Positions 55,459 to 64,000 of a DNA stretch of 64,000 bases are shown piece by piece. The stretch is from assembly GCA_009840305.1 (NCBI GenBank), contig VXNY01000023.1, positions 62,001 through 126,000 of the forward strand. The letters run 5' to 3'. The first letter of the stretch is position 1; every line of letters starts with the position of its first letter. This DNA is from Gammaproteobacteria bacterium (lineage in GTDB: Bacteria; Pseudomonadota; Gammaproteobacteria; Pseudomonadales; Azotimanducaceae). The translations under genes and the position numbers were made by a program. The notes under the pieces are model-generated. The model worked only from the letters and a program-made list of their open reading frames with translations, did not search any database and was not told where the DNA came from.

Positions 55459-57405
55459 TTGAGTTCCACCGCAAAAAACATCATTCTTTGGGTCATCGTA
55501 GTGTTGGTACTTCTAGTGCTATTCAACAGCTTCGTGAAGCGCCCTGGACCCGATGAAGTCAATTACACCGTGTTTAAGACACTCCTTCAAGAGGAAAAGA
55601 TTGCCAAGGCGAAACTCCAAGCGTCTTCTGGCAGTTCGATAACTGTACTCGGAGAAAGAAAAGACGGTTCAGCCTTTTTGGTGAATTTACCCCCTGGGGC
55701 AGACCACGGTGAAATGTACGATGAGCTTGTAACTCAAGGGGTAGAAGTTGCGACTTTGAGGGACAACCGCAACGGTTTTTGGATGCAAGTGTTTCTCACC
55801 ATTCTCCCCATCTTGCTCATCGTTGGCCTGTTTATGCTCATGATGCGACAACTACAAGGAGTTGGAGGACGAAGCGGTCCGTTAGCCTTCGGTAAGAGTA
55901 AAGCGAAGCTACTTTCTGATGAAAAAATCAAAACAACATTTGACGATGTAGCTGGCGTCGATGAAGCGAAAGAAGATGTTCAAGAACTAGTCGAGTTTTT
56001 GAAAGATCCCTCTCGTTTCCAAGCGCTTGGTGGGCGTATCCCACGTGGGACGCTGATGGTCGGTGCACCAGGAACCGGGAAGACACTTCTAGCTAAAGCT
56101 ATAGCTGGTGAAGCTAAAGTCCCATTCTTTTCCATCTCAGGATCTGATTTCGTGGAGATGTTCGTTGGAGTTGGTGCGTCTCGAGTACGTGATATGTTTG
56201 AGCAGGCTAAGAAGCAGGCACCTTGCATCGTGTTTATTGATGAAATTGATGCCGTCGGACGACATCGTGGAGCAGGCTTAGGAAATGGTCATGATGAGCG
56301 CGAACAAACTTTGAATCAACTCTTGGTAGAGATGGACGGGTTCGAAGCAAATGACGGTGTCCTCGTGATCGCGGCGACGAATAGACCCGACGTATTAGAC
56401 CCAGCGTTAACGCGACCAGGTCGTTTTGACCGACAAGTCGTCGTCCCGCTTCCAGACATTCGTGGTCGCGAGCAGATTTTAAAGGTGCACATGCGTCGCG
56501 TTCCGCTAGCGGATGACGTGAATCCACTCACAATTGCCCGCGGGACTCCTGGATTTTCAGGCGCGGACCTAGAAAACGTCGTAAACGAAGCCGCTTTGTT
56601 CGGCGCTCGTGCTGCACGTCGACTGGTCGGCATGGAAGAATTCGAAAAAGCGAAGGATAAGATCATGATGGGCTCTGAGCGCAAATCGATGGTTATGTCC
56701 GATAAAGAGAAACTGGTCACTGCCTATCACGAAGCTGGCCACGCAATCGTGGGATATTTAGTTCCCGAACACGATTTAGTTTACAAGGTAACCGTGGTGC
56801 CGCGGGGTCGAGCACTGGGGGTAACGATGTTTTTACCGGAAGAAGACAAATACAGTTTGAGCAAGACTGCTGTCGAGTCTCAAATCTGTTCACTTTATGG
56901 TGGTCGCATTGCTGAAGAGCTTATAAACGGCACGGAAAAAGTAACGACAGGTGCGTCCAATGACATTGAGCGCATCACGCAGCTCGCGCGGAACATGGTC
57001 ACAAAGTGGGGATTCTCAGAATCGCTAGGTGTCTTGACTTATGATGAAAATGACGGCGAAGTATTTCTCGGTATGTCGGCCGGAAATAAACCTTTATCCG
57101 TATCGGAAGCTACTGCAGAAAAAATTGACGCCGAGGTGCAATCAATCGTAACTCGGTTGTACCAGCACGCGAAGGAAATTCTTGAAGCAAACATGGATAA
57201 ACTCCACGTTATGGCAGAAGCGTTGATGGAATACGAAACGCTAAGCCCTGAACAAGTAGGTGACATCATGGCCGGAGGTAAACCTCGTGCTCCAGTTGAA
57301 CCCTCGGATACACCGTCTCCGCCAAAGGAGCTTCAGGACACCACCGAAGACGGTAGCTCTAAGTCCAAGCCTCCCCCATATACGAAGCCCGCTGAAGATA
57401 CTTAA
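55459..57405 (+). CDS. ftsH: FtsH, membrane AAA+ zinc protease
   Basis: A 648-residue protease that degrades sigma-32, LpxC and misassembled membrane proteins. Two membrane segments ([17 protein letters not shown] and [19 protein letters not shown]) flank the periplasmic domain. Walker A GAPGTGKT is at 202-209, Walker B is [11 protein letters not shown], and the second region of homology is [17 protein letters not shown]. The zinc site HEAGH is at 424-428. The start is TTG 55459 with AGAGG upstream. In E. coli yhbY and rlmE precede it; here only a 273-base gap does. Confidence 0.97.
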   Translation: MSSTAKNIILWVIVVLVLLVLFNSFVKRPGPDEVNYTVFKTLLQEEKIAKAKLQASSGSSITVLGERKDGSAFLVNLPPGADHGEMYDELVTQGVEVATLRDNRNGFWMQVFLTILPILLIVGLFMLMMRQLQGVGGRSGPLAFGKSKAKLLSDEKIKTTFDDVAGVDEAKEDVQELVEFLKDPSRFQALGGRIPRGTLMVGAPGTGKTLLAKAIAGEAKVPFFSISGSDFVEMFVGVGASRVRDMFEQAKKQAPCIVFIDEIDAVGRHRGAGLGNGHDEREQTLNQLLVEMDGFEANDGVLVIAATNRPDVLDPALTRPGRFDRQVVVPLPDIRGREQILKVHMRRVPLADDVNPLTIARGTPGFSGADLENVVNEAALFGARAARRLVGMEEFEKAKDKIMMGSERKSMVMSDKEKLVTAYHEAGHAIVGYLVPEHDLVYKVTVVPRGRALGVTMFLPEEDKYSLSKTAVESQICSLYGGRIAEELINGTEKVTTGASNDIERITQLARNMVTKWGFSESLGVLTYDENDGEVFLGMSAGNKPLSVSEATAEKIDAEVQSIVTRLYQHAKEILEANMDKLHVMAEALMEYETLSPEQVGDIMAGGKPRAPVEPSDTPSPPKELQDTTEDGSSKSKPPPYTKPAEDT

Positions 57406-57428
57406 TTTTTTGTAGGTCAGCGACCCTG

Positions 57429-58775
57429 ATGGGCGACCGTCCTCTAGACTTCCAAATGTTCGGTACAGACGGAATTCGCGGTCGCGTCGGCAAGCCCCCT
57501 ATAACACCCGATTTGTGTTTGAAATTGGGGTGGGTCATCGGTCGCGAGGTAAAACGACGGAACGGTCAGTACGTCCTCGTGGGCAAAGACACGAGGATCT
57601 CTGGATATCTTCTCGAATCAGTTTTTGAAGCCGGCCTCATAGCTGCTGGCGTAGACGTTGGATTACTCGGACCTTTTCCGACACCCGCGATCGCGATTCT
57701 TACTCGGAACTCAAACGCAGATCTTGGGGTTGTGATCAGCGCTTCGCACAACTCCTTCGAAGACAATGGTTTCAAGTTCTTCGATCAGAATGGTCGCAAA
57801 CTTTCGGACGTTCATGAGTCGCAGATTGCGGAGTCGATGAACCTCCCCATCGACACAGTTGCCGCGGAAGAACTTGGGCGTGCAAAGAGACCAGCAAACA
57901 CCCGGGAACAATACATCGACTTTTGTAAGTCAACCGTGAGTTCTGACTTAGATGTAACGAATACCAAGATCGTGTTGGACTGCGCTAACGGAGCTTGTTA
58001 TAGTCTCGCGCCAACAATTTTTAGAGAATTTGGAGCTGAAGTTTATTCGATTGGCACTCGCCCGAATGGTTTTAACATAAACGATAAGTGTGGCTCTACC
58101 GCATTAGAAGCAATACAGGCAGAGGTGTTAAAACGCAAGGCGGATATTGGATTCGCGTTTGACGGGGATGGCGATCGCGTTATTGCAATAGCTCCCGATG
58201 GAAGAGTACTTGATGGTGATCATATACTGTTTGGACTAGCTAGAGTTCAACAGCAAAAAGGCACTCTACAAGGAGGTGTGGTGGGTACGGATATGTCCAA
58301 TTTAGGACTTGAAAAATCTTTGCATGCTCTTGAAATCCCTTTCGCTCGTACCGCGGTGGGCGACCGCCATGTTAGTATTAAGCTCTCAGAACTTGGTTGG
58401 GATCTAGGCGGTGAGACTTCCGGGCATATATTATGTCATCGAAGTACGACAACTGGGGACGGAATTGTGACCGCGTTGCAGATCCTCCAAGCTAGTTGGG
58501 AATGTCAGCAATCGTTTTCTGAATTAGTTGCTGAAATGGAACAATATCCTCAAGTACTGTTGAACGTCCCAGCGAATAATCCGGAATTAGTTGTAGCGAA
58601 TCCTAATGTTGCGAAGCGGGTCAAAGAAGTCGGTCTTGCAAACGATGAGTGTTATCGTGTTTTGGTGCGACCATCCGGAACAGAACCCGTAGTGCGGATC
58701 ATGGTGGAAGGTCCGGATGCTACGTTGGTAACGCGTGAAGCTGAGGCTTTAGCGACTTTTATTCAAAGCGTATGA
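57429..58775 (+). CDS. glmM: GlmM, phosphoglucosamine mutase
   Basis: A 448-residue enzyme that converts glucosamine-6-phosphate to the 1-phosphate for peptidoglycan and LPS precursors. MFGTDGIRG starts the fold. The phosphoserine is about Ser106 in VVISASHNSFEDNGFKFF. FAFDGDGDRVIAI is the Mg2+ loop, and LGGETSGHI and VRPSGTEPVVRIMVE are the sugar- and phosphate-binding loops. It follows ftsH directly, with folP absent. Confidence 0.97.
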   Translation: MGDRPLDFQMFGTDGIRGRVGKPPITPDLCLKLGWVIGREVKRRNGQYVLVGKDTRISGYLLESVFEAGLIAAGVDVGLLGPFPTPAIAILTRNSNADLGVVISASHNSFEDNGFKFFDQNGRKLSDVHESQIAESMNLPIDTVAAEELGRAKRPANTREQYIDFCKSTVSSDLDVTNTKIVLDCANGACYSLAPTIFREFGAEVYSIGTRPNGFNINDKCGSTALEAIQAEVLKRKADIGFAFDGDGDRVIAIAPDGRVLDGDHILFGLARVQQQKGTLQGGVVGTDMSNLGLEKSLHALEIPFARTAVGDRHVSIKLSELGWDLGGETSGHILCHRSTTTGDGIVTALQILQASWECQQSFSELVAEMEQYPQVLLNVPANNPELVVANPNVAKRVKEVGLANDECYRVLVRPSGTEPVVRIMVEGPDATLVTREAEALATFIQSV

Positions 58776-58987
58776 ACTGTGTAGACGCGGCGACCTCATG
58801 CTCAGACGTGAGTTCACTACGGGGCAATTATCGTAGACGATGTCTTGATGAGATCGAATTTTTCGCGGTGCGAAGCTCATTGGAAACTTGTCCAAACGTG
58901 CTGCATTACAGTACTTCAGGAGCAACGGACTACGTCCAAAGCTTTGCCTATAATCCTTCGGCTCCCTAGGAATTCGCGGCTGTTAAC

Positions 58988-59725
58988 GTGCGCACTCCCT
59001 TAGTTGTCGCCAATTGGAAAATGAACGGTTCGCAGAATTTGTGCGAGACGTTTTCTGAGCAACTTCGAGATGTTCCAGGTACTGATATTTGGCTTGCCCC
59101 GCCCTTTGTATATTTACCTGCGTTAGTTGAAAACCAACGACTTCGAACTTTCACGGCGGTCGGAACACAAAACGTACATGAGGAGGTCCGAGGAGCTTTC
59201 ACTGGAGAGGTGTCGGCGGTTATGGTCGCGGAGATGGGAGCAAAATTTGCGATAATCGGCCATTCGGAACGACGAACCATTTATTTAGAAAACGATACAA
59301 TTGTTGACCGGAAATTGAAATCCTGCTTGGATGCGAATTTAATTCCATTGTTTTGTGTAGGAGAGTCGATCGAACAACGCCAAAACGGTAGCGCAGAGAT
59401 AGTAGTGCAACGTCAACTTGGATTCCTTAAAGGTCTGCTTGATACCATACCGAGTGAAAAGTTAGTCGTCGCTTATGAGCCCATCTGGGCGATCGGTACG
59501 GGAATTTCGGCCAGTCCGACCGATGCCGACGAAATGCACGGTAAAATTCGCTCCTACCTAGGTGATGAGGGTACTAAACTACGTATCTTGTATGGAGGAA
59601 GTGTTAATCCAAACAATGCTAAAGAATTAATTAACCAATCAAACATTGACGGTTTTTTAGTTGGTGGTGCCTCGCTCGACGTGAGTTCATTTAATACCAT
59701 TGGTCAGCTTGTGGGTGGAGATTGA
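58988..59725 (+). CDS. tpiA: TpiA, triosephosphate isomerase
   Basis: A 245-residue TIM barrel. VVANWKMNG has Lys11, IIGHSERR has the electrophile His92, and VAYEPIWAIGTG has the base Glu164. LYGGSVNPNNAKELINQSNIDGFLVGGASL is the phosphate-binding end. The GTG start at 58988 is the only one fitting the N-terminus, although its Shine-Dalgarno is weak. About 210 bases separate it from glmM, in which a 65-codon frame starting at the glmM stop (58772) has no recognisable character. Confidence 0.97.
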   Translation: MRTPLVVANWKMNGSQNLCETFSEQLRDVPGTDIWLAPPFVYLPALVENQRLRTFTAVGTQNVHEEVRGAFTGEVSAVMVAEMGAKFAIIGHSERRTIYLENDTIVDRKLKSCLDANLIPLFCVGESIEQRQNGSAEIVVQRQLGFLKGLLDTIPSEKLVVAYEPIWAIGTGISASPTDADEMHGKIRSYLGDEGTKLRILYGGSVNPNNAKELINQSNIDGFLVGGASLDVSSFNTIGQLVGGD

Positions 59726-59727
59726 GT

Positions 59728-60234
59728 ATGGAGATAATTGAAATCGTCCTGTTAATCCTATTGGTGGTCGTGTGCATTGCACTCGGCGCTTTGGTTTTGA
59801 TACAGCAGGGACGTGGTTCTGACATCGGTGCTGCATTCGGTAGTGGGGCGGCAAACACTATATTCGGTTCTAGTGGAGCAACTCCATTTTTAGTGAAGTT
59901 TACCGCGATGCTAGCGATTGGATTCTTTGTTGTAACTTTTGGGCTAGCGTATACCGCGAAGAAAAAGTCAGACGAAACTTACGATGTTGGGGATGTACCG
60001 CAAGCCAGCGAAGAGTCTGCGGACGATTTATTAATCCCACCAGATGAAGATCTGCTTCCAACCGACGATACCGATACACCTCCTGCACCAGAAGGCGATT
60101 TACTGCCTACCGAGAGCGAATCCGACAATTCAGGAGATATACTGGAACAGTTACTCAAAGAAGAAGCTGAAAACGACTCACCCCCACCTCCTGAAGATGA
60201 TTCCGAAGAAGGTGATCAGTTACCAGACCCTTAA
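59728..60234 (+). CDS. secG: SecG, protein translocase subunit with long acidic tail
   Basis: The first ~80 residues are standard SecG: IVLLILLVVVCIALGALVLIQQGRGSDIGAAFGSGAANTIFGSSGATPFLVKFTAMLAIGFFVVTFGLAY, two membrane helices around the GRG..GAAFG loop. SecG assists SecYE in preprotein export. A further ~80 residues are Asp/Glu/Pro-rich and likely disordered, making it 168 residues, well above the E. coli SecG length. The ATG at 59728 is chosen; an in-frame TTG lies two codons earlier. Confidence 0.94.
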   Translation: MEIIEIVLLILLVVVCIALGALVLIQQGRGSDIGAAFGSGAANTIFGSSGATPFLVKFTAMLAIGFFVVTFGLAYTAKKKSDETYDVGDVPQASEESADDLLIPPDEDLLPTDDTDTPPAPEGDLLPTESESDNSGDILEQLLKEEAENDSPPPPEDDSEEGDQLPDP

Positions 60235-60309
60235 AGCCTTTGTTTCTAACTGTATCAGTACCGAATTTAGACTAGTTTGCAAGTTTACGCTTCTATGTAA
60301 TAGTCCCCT

Positions 60310-60396
60310 GCCGAAGTGGTGAAATTGGTAGACACGCCACCTTGAGGGGGTGGTGAGCGCACGCTCGTGGAGGTTCGAGTCCTCTCTTCGGCACCA
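60310..60396 (+). tRNA. tRNA-Leu (anticodon GAG)
   Basis: An 87-base type II tRNA with encoded CCA. The acceptor stem is GCCGAAG/CTTCGGC and the discriminator is A. The anticodon stem CCACC/GGTGG encloses TTGAGGG with GAG. The long variable arm TGAGCGCACGCTCGT is typical of tRNA-Leu. The position after secG matches leuU of E. coli. Confidence 0.97.
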
Positions 60397-60484
60397 TGCC
60401 TTGACGTTGGGTTGATTGAAAACTTTCGAAAGCACGGATAAATAGCAGTGCTTATCGCGTTCTGTCCAGTACAGCACGCATTCT

Positions 60485-60490
60485 TATAAT
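60485..60490 (+). promoter_or_regulatory. -10 element of the initiator tRNA gene
   Basis: A perfect TATAAT lies 15 bases before the first base of the tRNA, the expected distance for a stable-RNA promoter. The -35 region, around TCTGTCC, is poor. Transcription may also arrive from the tRNA-Leu gene. Confidence 0.5.
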
Positions 60491-60504
60491 ATGCAGGTTT
60501 CTGA

Positions 60505-60580
60505 TGCGGGGTGGAGCAGTTGGTAGCTCGATGGGCTCATAACCCATAGGTCGGAGGTTCGAATCCTTCCCCCGCTACCA
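60505..60580 (+). tRNA. Initiator tRNA-fMet (anticodon CAT)
   Basis: A 76-base tRNA with encoded CCA. Initiator features are present. Position 1 is T facing T at 72, so the end pair is unpaired as needed for formylation. Three consecutive G-C pairs (GGG/CCC) stack on the anticodon loop CTCATAA. Its position before rimP matches metY in E. coli. Confidence 0.95.
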
Positions 60581-60812
60581 CGGTGGTCAACAGAAATATC
60601 GGTAGTGGAGATTCAATTTAACTACTAGATCATCTAGCGTTTGCGACTCGCATCGGACGATGGGAAGAGCGCGCACTTCAAAAACGTTCATACCTTGTAA
60701 GTGAATTAACTTACAGTCGCCTGTTCTACCCTTTTTTGTGTTTTTTGCGGCACCTTATGGTGTCGTATGGTATGAGGCTGAGTATTTTTTTTGTGTTAGA
60801 CGTTTACATTCG

Positions 60813-61271
60813 ATGAGTACTAGAAATACCAACATCGAACAGATGTTGTCTCCGACCATAGAAGCGATGGGATTCGAGGTTTGGGGCGTGGATTACTCCA
60901 TTTACAACAACCGTGCGAATCTGTGTGTATATATCGATTCGAAAAACGGAATCACGGTCGATGATTGTGCTGAAGTGAGTCATCAGATTGAAGGCGTGTT
61001 GGATGTCGAGACGCAATTTCCGCAAAACATGACACTTCAGGTATCTTCACCAGGATTAGATCGAATATTGTTCAAACCTCGACACTTTGAGAGTCGAGTA
61101 GGTGCCCTAATTGACGTACGCTTGTCTTGGCCGGTTGAAGGTCGAGTTCACGTACGCGGTCGGTTAAGTAGTTGCAACGCGCAATCGTTTCTCGTAACAA
61201 TGGACGAACAAGAGTTCGAAATTCGATTTGAACAGGTGCGCCGAGCGCGGGTGGTCCCAGAGTTTAGCTAG
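60813..61271 (+). CDS. rimP: RimP, 30S ribosome maturation factor
   Basis: The ATG at 60813 gives 152 residues beginning MSTRNTNIEQMLSPTIEAMGFEVWGVDYS. ANLCVYIDSKNGITVDDCAEVSHQIEGVLDVE and LQVSSPGLDRILFKPRHFESRVGALIDVRL are family blocks. It aids 30S subunit assembly and heads the rimP-nusA-infB operon. The frame upstream to 60738 is open but not homologous. Confidence 0.95.
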   Translation: MSTRNTNIEQMLSPTIEAMGFEVWGVDYSIYNNRANLCVYIDSKNGITVDDCAEVSHQIEGVLDVETQFPQNMTLQVSSPGLDRILFKPRHFESRVGALIDVRLSWPVEGRVHVRGRLSSCNAQSFLVTMDEQEFEIRFEQVRRARVVPEFS

Positions 61272-61284
61272 TGAATCAGTCAAA

Positions 61285-62859
61285 ATGAACTTCAAGGAAA
61301 TTAGTAACGCGGTTGAGTCCGTGTCTAACGAGAAGGGAATCTCGAAAGAAATCGTGTTTGCTGCAATTGAGTCCGCTCTTGCGACCGCGACCAAACGCCG
61401 TACTCGCGAAGATGCTGACTTTCGCGTTTCCATTGATTGGAAGGAATCTACTTGCGATACGTTTCGAGTTTGGACGGTCGTCGATCCTGAACAAATGTGT
61501 GATGAGAATGTGGATCGTCCCGGTCGTTGGGAGCAACATGATGCAGACGATTGGACTACCCAAGTCTTCAACCCAGATGCACACATCACGTTAGCTCAGG
61601 CACAAGAAAAAGACTCGAAATTAGAACTTGGCGATAAGTGGGAAGAACCGTGGCAAACAGTGGATCACGGTCGCATAATGGCTCAAATCGTACGTCAAGT
61701 GATCTTTCAAAAAGTACGCGAGGCCGAACGGAATCGCGTTGCAGATGAGTTTCACGCACAAGTAGGTAAACTCGTTCATGGTACGGTTAAACGCATGGGC
61801 CGAGACTTTCTGATTGTGGAACTCGCAGGTAACGTTGAAGCGATCCTCTTTAAGGACCAAATGATTCCGCGCCAACACTATCGTGTCGATGATCGTATTC
61901 GGGCTTATCTAATGGAGATTGATCCCGAGAATAAAGGACCGCAGTTAATCTTGTCTCGGACTTGTACTGAAATGTTGATTGAGCTCTTCAAACTCGAAGT
62001 ACCAGAAATTGCCGAGGACGTGATTGAAATCAGAGCAGCAGCCAGAATTCCGGGACAGAGAGCAAAAATAGCAGTCACCACAAACGACGGTCGCATTGAT
62101 GCTGTTGGAGCTTGCGTGGGCATGCGAGGTTCACGAGTTCAGGCAGTATCAACAGAACTAGGTCATGAACGCGTTGATGTGTTGTTGTGGCACAACGACC
62201 CAGTTCAACTCGTCATCAGTGCCTTGAGTCCTGCTACGATCGAACAAATTATTAAAGATGAAGACCTGCACTCCATGGACATTCTCGTACAACCGGAACA
62301 TCACGCAGCGGCGATCGGAACAAATGGCGAGAACGTCCGTTTAGCTAGCGAACTTAGTGGCTGGAAACTGAACATTCGTAGTTATGACGAAGTCATCCAA
62401 GAGCAAGAAGCACGGGAACAACAATTGGTCGAGTTGTATATGGAGAGACTGCTTGTTGACGAGGATTTGGCTTCGGTATTGATCGAGGAGAACTTCAACT
62501 CGCTTGAAGAAATTGCATATTGCGATATCAACGAGATGCTTGCGATCGAAGGCTTTTCTGAAGACATCGTGTCGATATTGCGCTCTCGAGCCGAAGCCGC
62601 GCTGGAAGAGGACAAGGAATCAGGTGTGTCAGACGGCTCTCCTACGAACGCTCCCAGTCCCGAACTTCTAAGCATGGAGGGGATGACCGATACATTGGCT
62701 TGGCGACTCGCGGCGGAAGGTATTTACACGATTGAGGATCTCGCCGACTTAGCGATCCCAGATGTGTTGGACTTGGAAATCGGAATCGACGAGGAATTGG
62801 CTGGACAACTGATTATGACGGCTCGAGAACCGATGTTCGCCGACTCGAAGAGTAAGTAA
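61285..62859 (+). CDS. nusA: NusA, transcription elongation/termination factor
   Basis: A 524-residue NusA from the ATG at 61285. The N-terminal RNAP-binding domain (ISNAVESVSNEKGISKEIVFAAIESALATATKRR) is followed by S1 (GKLVHGTVKRMGRDFLIVELAGNVEAIL) and the KH domains (ARIPGQRAKIAVTTNDGRIDAVGACVGMRGSRVQAVSTEL and QPEHHAAAIGTNGENVRLASELSGWKLNI). Two C-terminal acidic repeats of the proteobacterial type follow (LVDEDLASVLIEENFNSLEEIAYCDINEML and a second copy after 470). It modulates pausing and antitermination. It starts 13 bases after rimP. Confidence 0.97.
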   Translation: MNFKEISNAVESVSNEKGISKEIVFAAIESALATATKRRTREDADFRVSIDWKESTCDTFRVWTVVDPEQMCDENVDRPGRWEQHDADDWTTQVFNPDAHITLAQAQEKDSKLELGDKWEEPWQTVDHGRIMAQIVRQVIFQKVREAERNRVADEFHAQVGKLVHGTVKRMGRDFLIVELAGNVEAILFKDQMIPRQHYRVDDRIRAYLMEIDPENKGPQLILSRTCTEMLIELFKLEVPEIAEDVIEIRAAARIPGQRAKIAVTTNDGRIDAVGACVGMRGSRVQAVSTELGHERVDVLLWHNDPVQLVISALSPATIEQIIKDEDLHSMDILVQPEHHAAAIGTNGENVRLASELSGWKLNIRSYDEVIQEQEAREQQLVELYMERLLVDEDLASVLIEENFNSLEEIAYCDINEMLAIEGFSEDIVSILRSRAEAALEEDKESGVSDGSPTNAPSPELLSMEGMTDTLAWRLAAEGIYTIEDLADLAIPDVLDLEIGIDEELAGQLIMTAREPMFADSKSK

Positions 62860-62883
62860 AAGAGCTGGAAGAAAGCAAATTCG

Positions 62884-64000
62884 ATGGAAACGCAGAGCAT
62901 GAATACGGTCGCTGACGTTGCAGGTCGATTGAACATCGATGTAGCACTGCTACTACAGAACATTCACGCCGCTGGTCTCCCTCAGACTCTTGAATCGGAA
63001 GAGTTTTCCAGTTCGGACATGCAAATACTTCAGGTGTACTTGAAAGGTCTCAAGGAAGCCGAGACGAAAACTTCCGAGAACGTAATATCGCGAAACCTTG
63101 GCCGGTCGTCAGCTGGCGAGCGAAGTTCCGAGAGTTCAAGTTCCGCGTCTCCAGCTACAGGATTAGGAACACCTCTGACTCGTAGAACTGGTACGCTCAG
63201 CGTACAGCGGAAGGCTGCACCAGAAGTGAAAGTTGCTACTGTAAAGCGAAGAAGGATTGTAAAACCGTCAGCAGCCAAGCAACCTGCGGACCAAGTTGAT
63301 TCAGACACTACAGCAGCAAAAACCAAGACCGAAGAGGAAACGAAGCAACCCAGTACGGTCGCTGAAGCTGAAAAGGGCCGAAAAGCGGCGAAAACAAAGG
63401 TTTCCGATCAAAAAACAGAACCTGCAAAAGATGCTCAGGCTAAAGAAGAAGTAGTACCTTCCCAGTTAACTCTCGAAAAAGAAAAGATTCGAGCTGAGGA
63501 AGAGACTCGTCGCAAAGCAGAGGGCGAAATTCGGCGGAAAAAGGCGCAACGACAAGAAGAAACTCGGCTCAAAAAAGAAGAAGAAAAACAACGCGAAGAG
63601 AAACAAAAACAAGCTCGTCTTGCTGAGGAAGCAGCTCGCAAAGCAGAACAGGAAGAACAAGAACGAATTCGACGCGAAGCCGAAGAAGTCCGAGCACGCG
63701 CAGAAGCCGAAGCGATTGCCACTGAAAAAAGCGGAGCCAAGCGTTCTAGAGATGAGAAAGGAGCCAAACAACGCGGCCGCACTCTTGAAGGAAAAGCACT
63801 TGGTCGGCGACGTTCCCAAGAAAAGAACCAGGGTTCATTGGGATTACGGAGACGCAGGAAAGCAGCTCTTGAAGTAGAAAAGCAAGGCGGCGAATTTTCA
63901 CGTCCAGTACAAAAAATCGTACACGAAGTGGAAGTGTCGGATGCTATTACAGTCGGTGAGCTTGCACGCCGAATGTCTGTAAAAGCCGGTGAAGTCATCA
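62884..64000 (+). CDS. infB: InfB, translation initiation factor IF-2, N-terminal part (runs off window)
   Basis: The frame is open from the ATG at 62884 to the last base, 372 codons without a stop. It starts METQSMNTVADVAGRLNIDVALLLQNIHAAGLP, the IF-2 N-terminal subdomain fold. The next ~270 residues are Lys/Glu/Arg/Ala-rich low-complexity sequence, expected as a long helix in gammaproteobacterial IF-2. Near the end, VEVSDAITVGELARRMSVKAGEVI begins the second IF2_N domain that precedes the G domain. The GTPase part lies beyond the window. It follows nusA by 24 bases. Confidence 0.95.
   Translation, partial: METQSMNTVADVAGRLNIDVALLLQNIHAAGLPQTLESEEFSSSDMQILQVYLKGLKEAETKTSENVISRNLGRSSAGERSSESSSSASPATGLGTPLTRRTGTLSVQRKAAPEVKVATVKRRRIVKPSAAKQPADQVDSDTTAAKTKTEEETKQPSTVAEAEKGRKAAKTKVSDQKTEPAKDAQAKEEVVPSQLTLEKEKIRAEEETRRKAEGEIRRKKAQRQEETRLKKEEEKQREEKQKQARLAEEAARKAEQEEQERIRREAEEVRARAEAEAIATEKSGAKRSRDEKGAKQRGRTLEGKALGRRRSQEKNQGSLGLRRRRKAALEVEKQGGEFSRPVQKIVHEVEVSDAITVGELARRMSVKAGEVI

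Noticed and set aside
58772-58969. A 65-codon frame whose ATG overlaps the glmM stop
   Set aside because: The ATGA overlap is suggestive, but the composition is irregular and matches nothing expected between glmM and tpiA.
1-64000. CRISPR arrays, rRNA operon, prophage or plasmid origin
   Set aside because: No regularly spaced direct repeats, rRNA stretches, phage structural genes or replication genes were seen anywhere in the window.

Overview
The window is a contiguous piece of a gammaproteobacterial chromosome, probably from an aquatic or marine lineage that I cannot name. The right half (about 34.9 kb to the end) carries the backbone familiar from Pseudomonas-type and enteric genomes: smpB, ratA, rnfH, bamE, recN, hrcA, grpE, dnaK, dnaJ, dapB, carA, carB, greA, ftsH, glmM, tpiA, secG, tRNA-Leu(GAG), initiator tRNA-Met, rimP, nusA and infB. 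Base composition is moderate by eye, and an unusually large share of genes start with GTG or TTG.

Layout. 0-1.3 kb: the 3' end of an unrecognised gene, then gene-poor sequence. 1.3-10.9 kb: a methyltransferase, a TonB-dependent receptor, a nucleotidyltransferase, a UvrA-family protein with half of one zinc site missing, an enolase-superfamily enzyme and an outer-membrane barrel. About 11.0-11.4 kb: a fragment of an IS3-type transposase. 11.5-19.9 kb: a minus-strand cluster, sufBCDS-sufA-sufT-sufE, closely followed by a sterol-desaturase-type hydroxylase and a GH3-family acyl-adenylate enzyme. 20.6-26.0 kb: a plus-strand run of five genes, made of two paralogous membrane-anchored helical-repeat proteins, an anchored protein with a propeptide-like domain, and a pair of small glycosyltransferase/nucleotidyltransferase-type enzymes. 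26.0-30.2 kb: tRNA-Arg(CCT), two tandem paralogous membrane proteins and a long secreted protein of carboxypeptidase-regulatory-like repeats. 30.4-33.3 kb: a three-gene operon matching sqdB-sqdD-sqdC, the sulfolipid (SQDG) pathway. 33.3-38.5 kb: a HAD hydrolase, an SDR, smpB, ada and a PLP decarboxylase. 39-42.6 kb: an NSS transporter, ratA, rnfH, an AHSA1-VOC fusion and bamE. 42.7-64 kb: DNA repair, heat shock, lysine/arginine/pyrimidine synthesis, cell-envelope precursors, and the transcription/translation cluster ending inside infB.

How the genes work together. The suf genes make a complete SUF Fe-S assembly set without a local iscR. The heat-shock genes hrcA-grpE-dnaK-dnaJ show two visible sigma-32-like promoters, one of them overlapping an imperfect dyad, while no canonical CIRCE is present. 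Relative to the Pseudomonas arrangement, fur is absent between bamE and recN, and yhbY, rlmE and folP are absent around ftsH. The most interesting accessory elements are the compact sulfolipid operon and the five-gene run containing two duplicated envelope repeat proteins of unknown role.
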